In this document: piece by piece, positions 6,499 through 8,344 of the stretch
Position numbering within the stretch: position 1 is the stretch's first letter
Layout: each line of letters begins with the position of its first letter
Program-made: the position numbers and the translations under genes
Assembly: GCA_021811525.1 (NCBI GenBank)
Contig: JAJZOK010000012.1
Location: 1-8,344, forward strand
Length of the DNA: 8,344 nt
Direction of reading: 5' to 3'
Source: Thermoplasmata archaeon
GTDB lineage: Archaea; Thermoplasmatota; Thermoplasmata; Thermoplasmatales; Thermoplasmataceae
The notes under the pieces: model-generated
Database searches by the model: none
The model's input: only the letters and a program-made list of their open reading frames with translations
What the model was told of the DNA's origin: nothing

Positions 6499-6749
6499 CC
6501 GGAGACTTTGACCACTGCTTTTCGCACCTTGAAAGCACCGAAGAATCCGCTGCACACTGCATACATTGCCTCAAGAAGCATGGCGAGCAGGTGCTGTACG
6601 ATGACCATGAAAAACGCCTCAAGCTTGGCAGGGAAGTCTACGACAAGCATTATTCCGGCGAGATGAAAACCTTAACTGGAATTTTAGGGATCAACTCGCG
6701 GGAAACCTATGAAAATATGGATAAAAAGTACAACCTTACCATGTACTGA
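6495..6749 (+). CDS. Uncharacterised His/Cys-containing small protein at the nuo operon tail (84 aa)
   Basis: I do not recognise this family. The product is 84 residues, soluble and strongly charged. Residues 7-29 are rich in possible metal ligands: H7, C8, H11, H21, C22, H24, C25 and H29, with a CxxC in HCIHCLKKHGE. Further histidines lie at 38 and 52. The rest looks helical (about 34-52 and 68-78). A small zinc or iron site, or a redox CxxC, would fit this pattern, but no fold is assigned and a function cannot be given. ATG 6495 overlaps the preceding stop as ATGA and has a GAGGTG site nine bases upstream. It is therefore almost certainly translated with the previous gene and belongs to the nuo transcript. 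It is the last + strand gene before the intergenic palindrome. A metal-handling or assembly role for the complex I Fe-S arm is speculation from position alone. Confidence 0.8.
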   Translation: MTGDFDHCFSHLESTEESAAHCIHCLKKHGEQVLYDDHEKRLKLGREVYDKHYSGEMKTLTGILGINSRETYENMDKKYNLTMY

Positions 6750-6764
6750 ACTCGTTCCGTACGT

Positions 6765-6783
6765 GGGTAAATTTTAATTACCC
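6765..6783. promoter_or_regulatory. Perfect inverted repeat around a TATA-like tract; candidate operator/promoter
   Basis: GGGTAA at 6765-6770 and TTACCC at 6778-6783 form a perfect 6-base inverted repeat separated by seven AT bases. The enclosed AT tract (AATTTTAAT around 6770-6778, centre 6774) resembles an archaeal TATA box. It is 27 bases upstream of the TTG at 6801, the distance expected between a TATA centre and a transcription start. This would place the transcript start at or next to the start codon of the downstream enzyme gene. The repeat could be a repressor operator that blocks TBP. It could instead be a weak stem-loop ending the nuo transcript. The geometry is seen directly; both functions are inference. 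Confidence 0.5.
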
Positions 6784-6800
6784 CATTCATCACTGGAAGG

Positions 6801-7538
6801 TTGCCAATTACACGCACTCCAATTGTTTCTCTTGAAGAAGATGAGGGGGTCAGCAGGATCGTGATATCCAACGGGGTCAACAGTTGCCTCAATAACGACG
6901 GGCTCCGAGATCTCCTCATAGCCCTGACAGAAGCCATATCTGCAGGGGATTCCCCCATTCTAATAACCTCTGACAGCAAGAGGGCATTCTGCATGGGCTA
7001 CACATCCGATTGCAAGCGAATCAGCGACAAGATGCACATTAGGGAGGCATATTCACTTGGGACTACCATTGCACGGACAATGCTCACGTCAAAACAGGCA
7101 GTCATCAGCGCAATAGACGGCTATGCCCTGGGACTGGGCATGGAGATAGCCATGTGCTCTGACCTGGTGATTGCATCAGAACGGGCAAAATTCGGCATGC
7201 CTGAAGTAGCATTTGGAATACCTTCATTGACAGGCATACTCCCTGAAGTTCCTGAAAGGTTTTCCGGAATGGCATATTCACTCATTAAGAAAGGGAAGAT
7301 CTTTGATGCATATGAGGCCAAAGAGGCCGGCTTAGTCAAGGAACTTGTAAGCAGCGACAACTTCCAAAGGCACGCCCTTGGTCACGTGAAGAACATTGAA
7401 TCCAGGTTGTTTCGAATAATCAAGAACGGAAACCAGGATTCACAGAACAGATATATCCTCGATGACCTGTTTTTCAAGATTTATGATCCAAGTTGCCTGA
7501 CAATGATGCAGCTAGAGCGGTTCAGAAACAGTATTTGA
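6801..7538 (+). CDS. Crotonase-superfamily protein, enoyl-CoA hydratase-like
   Basis: A 245-residue cytoplasmic crotonase-fold protein, close to the family length of about 255-260. The second signature is clear: IDGYALGLGMEIAMCSDLV at 105-123, then AKFGMPEVAFGIP at 129-141. E115 and E135 align with the two catalytic glutamates of rat mitochondrial enoyl-CoA hydratase (E144, E164) and are 20 residues apart in both. The first oxyanion loop (KRAFCMGYTSD, 60-70) replaces the usual AFxAGAD, giving Tyr67 and Leu112 at the two oxyanion positions. The likely reaction is hydration of an enoyl-CoA in fatty-acid or branched amino-acid breakdown, but crotonases vary widely and the substrate is open. The only plausible start is TTG 6801: an in-frame stop lies at 6768 and later starts would remove the first strand. 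GGAAGG directly abuts the TTG, too close to act as a ribosome-binding site, so a leaderless mRNA is likely. It overlaps tatC tail to tail. Confidence 0.85.
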   Translation: MPITRTPIVSLEEDEGVSRIVISNGVNSCLNNDGLRDLLIALTEAISAGDSPILITSDSKRAFCMGYTSDCKRISDKMHIREAYSLGTTIARTMLTSKQAVISAIDGYALGLGMEIAMCSDLVIASERAKFGMPEVAFGIPSLTGILPEVPERFSGMAYSLIKKGKIFDAYEAKEAGLVKELVSSDNFQRHALGHVKNIESRLFRIIKNGNQDSQNRYILDDLFFKIYDPSCLTMMQLERFRNSI

Positions 7539-8339
7539 ATCATTGAGGTGTAATTTTCTCTCGTATCTTCTTGAAAAATATATGCCTGAAAAATAGAGGC
7601 CAATCATTGGCATTGCCATCAGTACCTCAGTGAATCCAGTTACTCCCGGGGAAAAAATAAGGCCGAAGAACAAGGAGCCAATTACAGCATATCTCCAGTT
7701 TTTTGCCCAGGTTTCAGCCATGACCATTCCAGCCCTTGTAAGTCCGTACATGAAAACAGGTACTTCAAAGGAAAATCCGAAGCTTATGATGTATATGATA
7801 AGGAATGAGATGAAGCTCATTAGGCTCATCGTGGTCTGCGAACCAACCCCGATATCAAAATTGTTGAAAATCCTGAAAAGAGTTGGGGCAATCCAAAAAA
7901 GCCCCATCATGGAGCCTGCAAGGAAAAGGAGGCTGGCTGGGACCAGAATTGTTCTGAGGAGAAGTTTCTCGCTTTTCTTCAGTGCCGGTCCGAGGAACAT
8001 GCTGATTTCATAGACGATAACGGGCATTGAAAGGATCAGTGACACAAACATCGAAACATAAGCGTCAGCAGTCAACCCGTCCGCAGGCTTGACAATAATC
8101 AGTTTTGTATCGGGCAGTAGAACCCATCCCTCTATGGCCTGAAGCAACTGTGCAGAAATATTATGAAAGACGTCAGGGTAAATGAATAGAAAAGTTCTTC
8201 CAAGTACCGTAACATCTTGGATCCGGAAGAAAAGCATAAATGCAAAAAAAATCAGGAATACAACTAGAATTCTCACTACTCTGTGACGTAGCTCGTCAAG
8301 ATTCCGAAAAACTATCGGAATAATGTCGTCCTGATTCAT
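7512..8339 (-). CDS. tatC: Twin-arginine translocase core subunit TatC
   Basis: TatC is the multi-spanning receptor that recognises twin-arginine signal peptides and, with TatA-type subunits, exports folded proteins. The product is 275 residues with six predicted helices. Family hallmarks are visible: NLDELRHRVVR at 13-23 (E16, R18) before TM1; the MFVSLILSMPVIVYEISMF stretch at 97-115; E124 in GPALKKSEKLL, matching E. coli E103; FGFSFEVPVFMYGL at 187-200 with E192, matching E. coli E170; and FSPGVTGFTEVLMAMPMIGL before the last helix. The first external loop (about 41-92) is longer than in E. coli. The start is ATG at 8339-8337. Only five bases of upstream sequence are visible, so its ribosome-binding site, promoter and any tatA partner lie outside. 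The stop (TAG, 7514-7512) is inside the 3' end of the convergent crotonase gene. The last 12 or so residues are a polar tail beyond the usual family end. Confidence 0.95.
   Translation of the reverse strand: MNQDDIIPIVFRNLDELRHRVVRILVVFLIFFAFMLFFRIQDVTVLGRTFLFIYPDVFHNISAQLLQAIEGWVLLPDTKLIIVKPADGLTADAYVSMFVSLILSMPVIVYEISMFLGPALKKSEKLLLRTILVPASLLFLAGSMMGLFWIAPTLFRIFNNFDIGVGSQTTMSLMSFISFLIIYIISFGFSFEVPVFMYGLTRAGMVMAETWAKNWRYAVIGSLFFGLIFSPGVTGFTEVLMAMPMIGLYFSGIYFSRRYERKLHLNDSNTVSEPL
7553..7572 (+). terminator. Possible U-rich terminator of the crotonase gene
   Basis: A pyrimidine-rich tract, 12 T in 20 bases (it begins ATTTTCTCTC), starts 14 bases after the crotonase stop on the + strand. Archaeal RNA polymerase commonly terminates at T-rich tracts without a hairpin. 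The tract lies inside tatC on the opposite strand, so its composition may simply reflect tatC codons. Low confidence. Confidence 0.25.
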
Positions 8340-8344
8340 TTGAC

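Noticed and set aside
6758..6763. CGTACG palindrome upstream of the TATA-like tract
   Set aside because: Only six bases, and such self-complementary hexamers occur often by chance; no partner copy is seen.
6335..6994. Three - strand frames opposite the two small operon-tail genes and the crotonase start
   Set aside because: They overlap each other and the forward genes. The forward genes have ribosome-binding sites and operon spacing, and the reverse frames do not.
7630..8013. 127-residue open frame on the + strand opposite tatC
   Set aside because: It lies wholly antisense to a well-conserved TatC, has no recognisable domain and no convincing ribosome-binding site. It is a shadow frame.
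8336..8344. Possible end of an upstream gene overlapping the tatC start (reverse strand reads GTC AAA TGA across the ATG)
   Set aside because: Only nine bases are visible, so an ATGA overlap with an upstream gene cannot be told from chance.
1..8344. CRISPR array, insertion sequence, tRNA or rRNA, or defence system
   Set aside because: No regular direct repeats, transposase or nuclease domains, or RNA-gene-like sequence were found, and nearly every base is accounted for by coding sequence.

Overview
The window is an archaeal chromosomal segment. The best guess is an acidophilic member of the Thermoplasmatales or a relative (Thermoplasmata). The basis is a short NuoI, a NuoJ split into two small genes, heavy use of AGG/AGA for arginine and ATA for isoleucine, ribosome-binding sites matching an archaeal 16S tail (GAGGTGATC), and one gene that looks leaderless behind an AT-rich TATA-like box. 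The order-level assignment is inference; the archaeal assignment is firmer.

Positions 1-6749 are the distal part of a respiratory complex I operon on the + strand: nuoH (3' end only), nuoI, nuoJ in two pieces, nuoK, nuoL, nuoM, nuoN, then two small soluble genes of unknown function. Every junction is tight, from an 8-base overlap to a 6-base gap, so this is very probably one transcript with coupled translation. NuoH and NuoJ-N form the membrane arm with the antiporter-like subunits NuoL, NuoM and NuoN, and NuoI carries two 4Fe-4S clusters toward the quinone site. The two trailing genes, one with a CxxC and many histidines, are the least explained part of the operon.

Positions 6750-6800 hold a short intergenic region with a perfect GGGTAA/TTACCC inverted repeat around a TATA-like AT tract. 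It lies at the right distance to start a leaderless transcript at the TTG codon of the next gene, a crotonase-superfamily (enoyl-CoA hydratase-like) enzyme at 6801-7538. On the - strand a complete tatC (twin-arginine translocase core subunit) runs toward it, and the two genes overlap tail to tail by 27 bases.

I see no mobile element, CRISPR array, tRNA, rRNA or defence cassette, and no gene-free stretch longer than about 50 bases. The points worth a second look are the split nuoJ, a NuoM that keeps its TM5/TM7/TM12 charged residues but lacks two usual polar residues (TM8 Lys and the SVSHMG His), the two operon-tail genes, the operator-like palindrome, atypical oxyanion-hole residues in the crotonase, and the convergent overlap.
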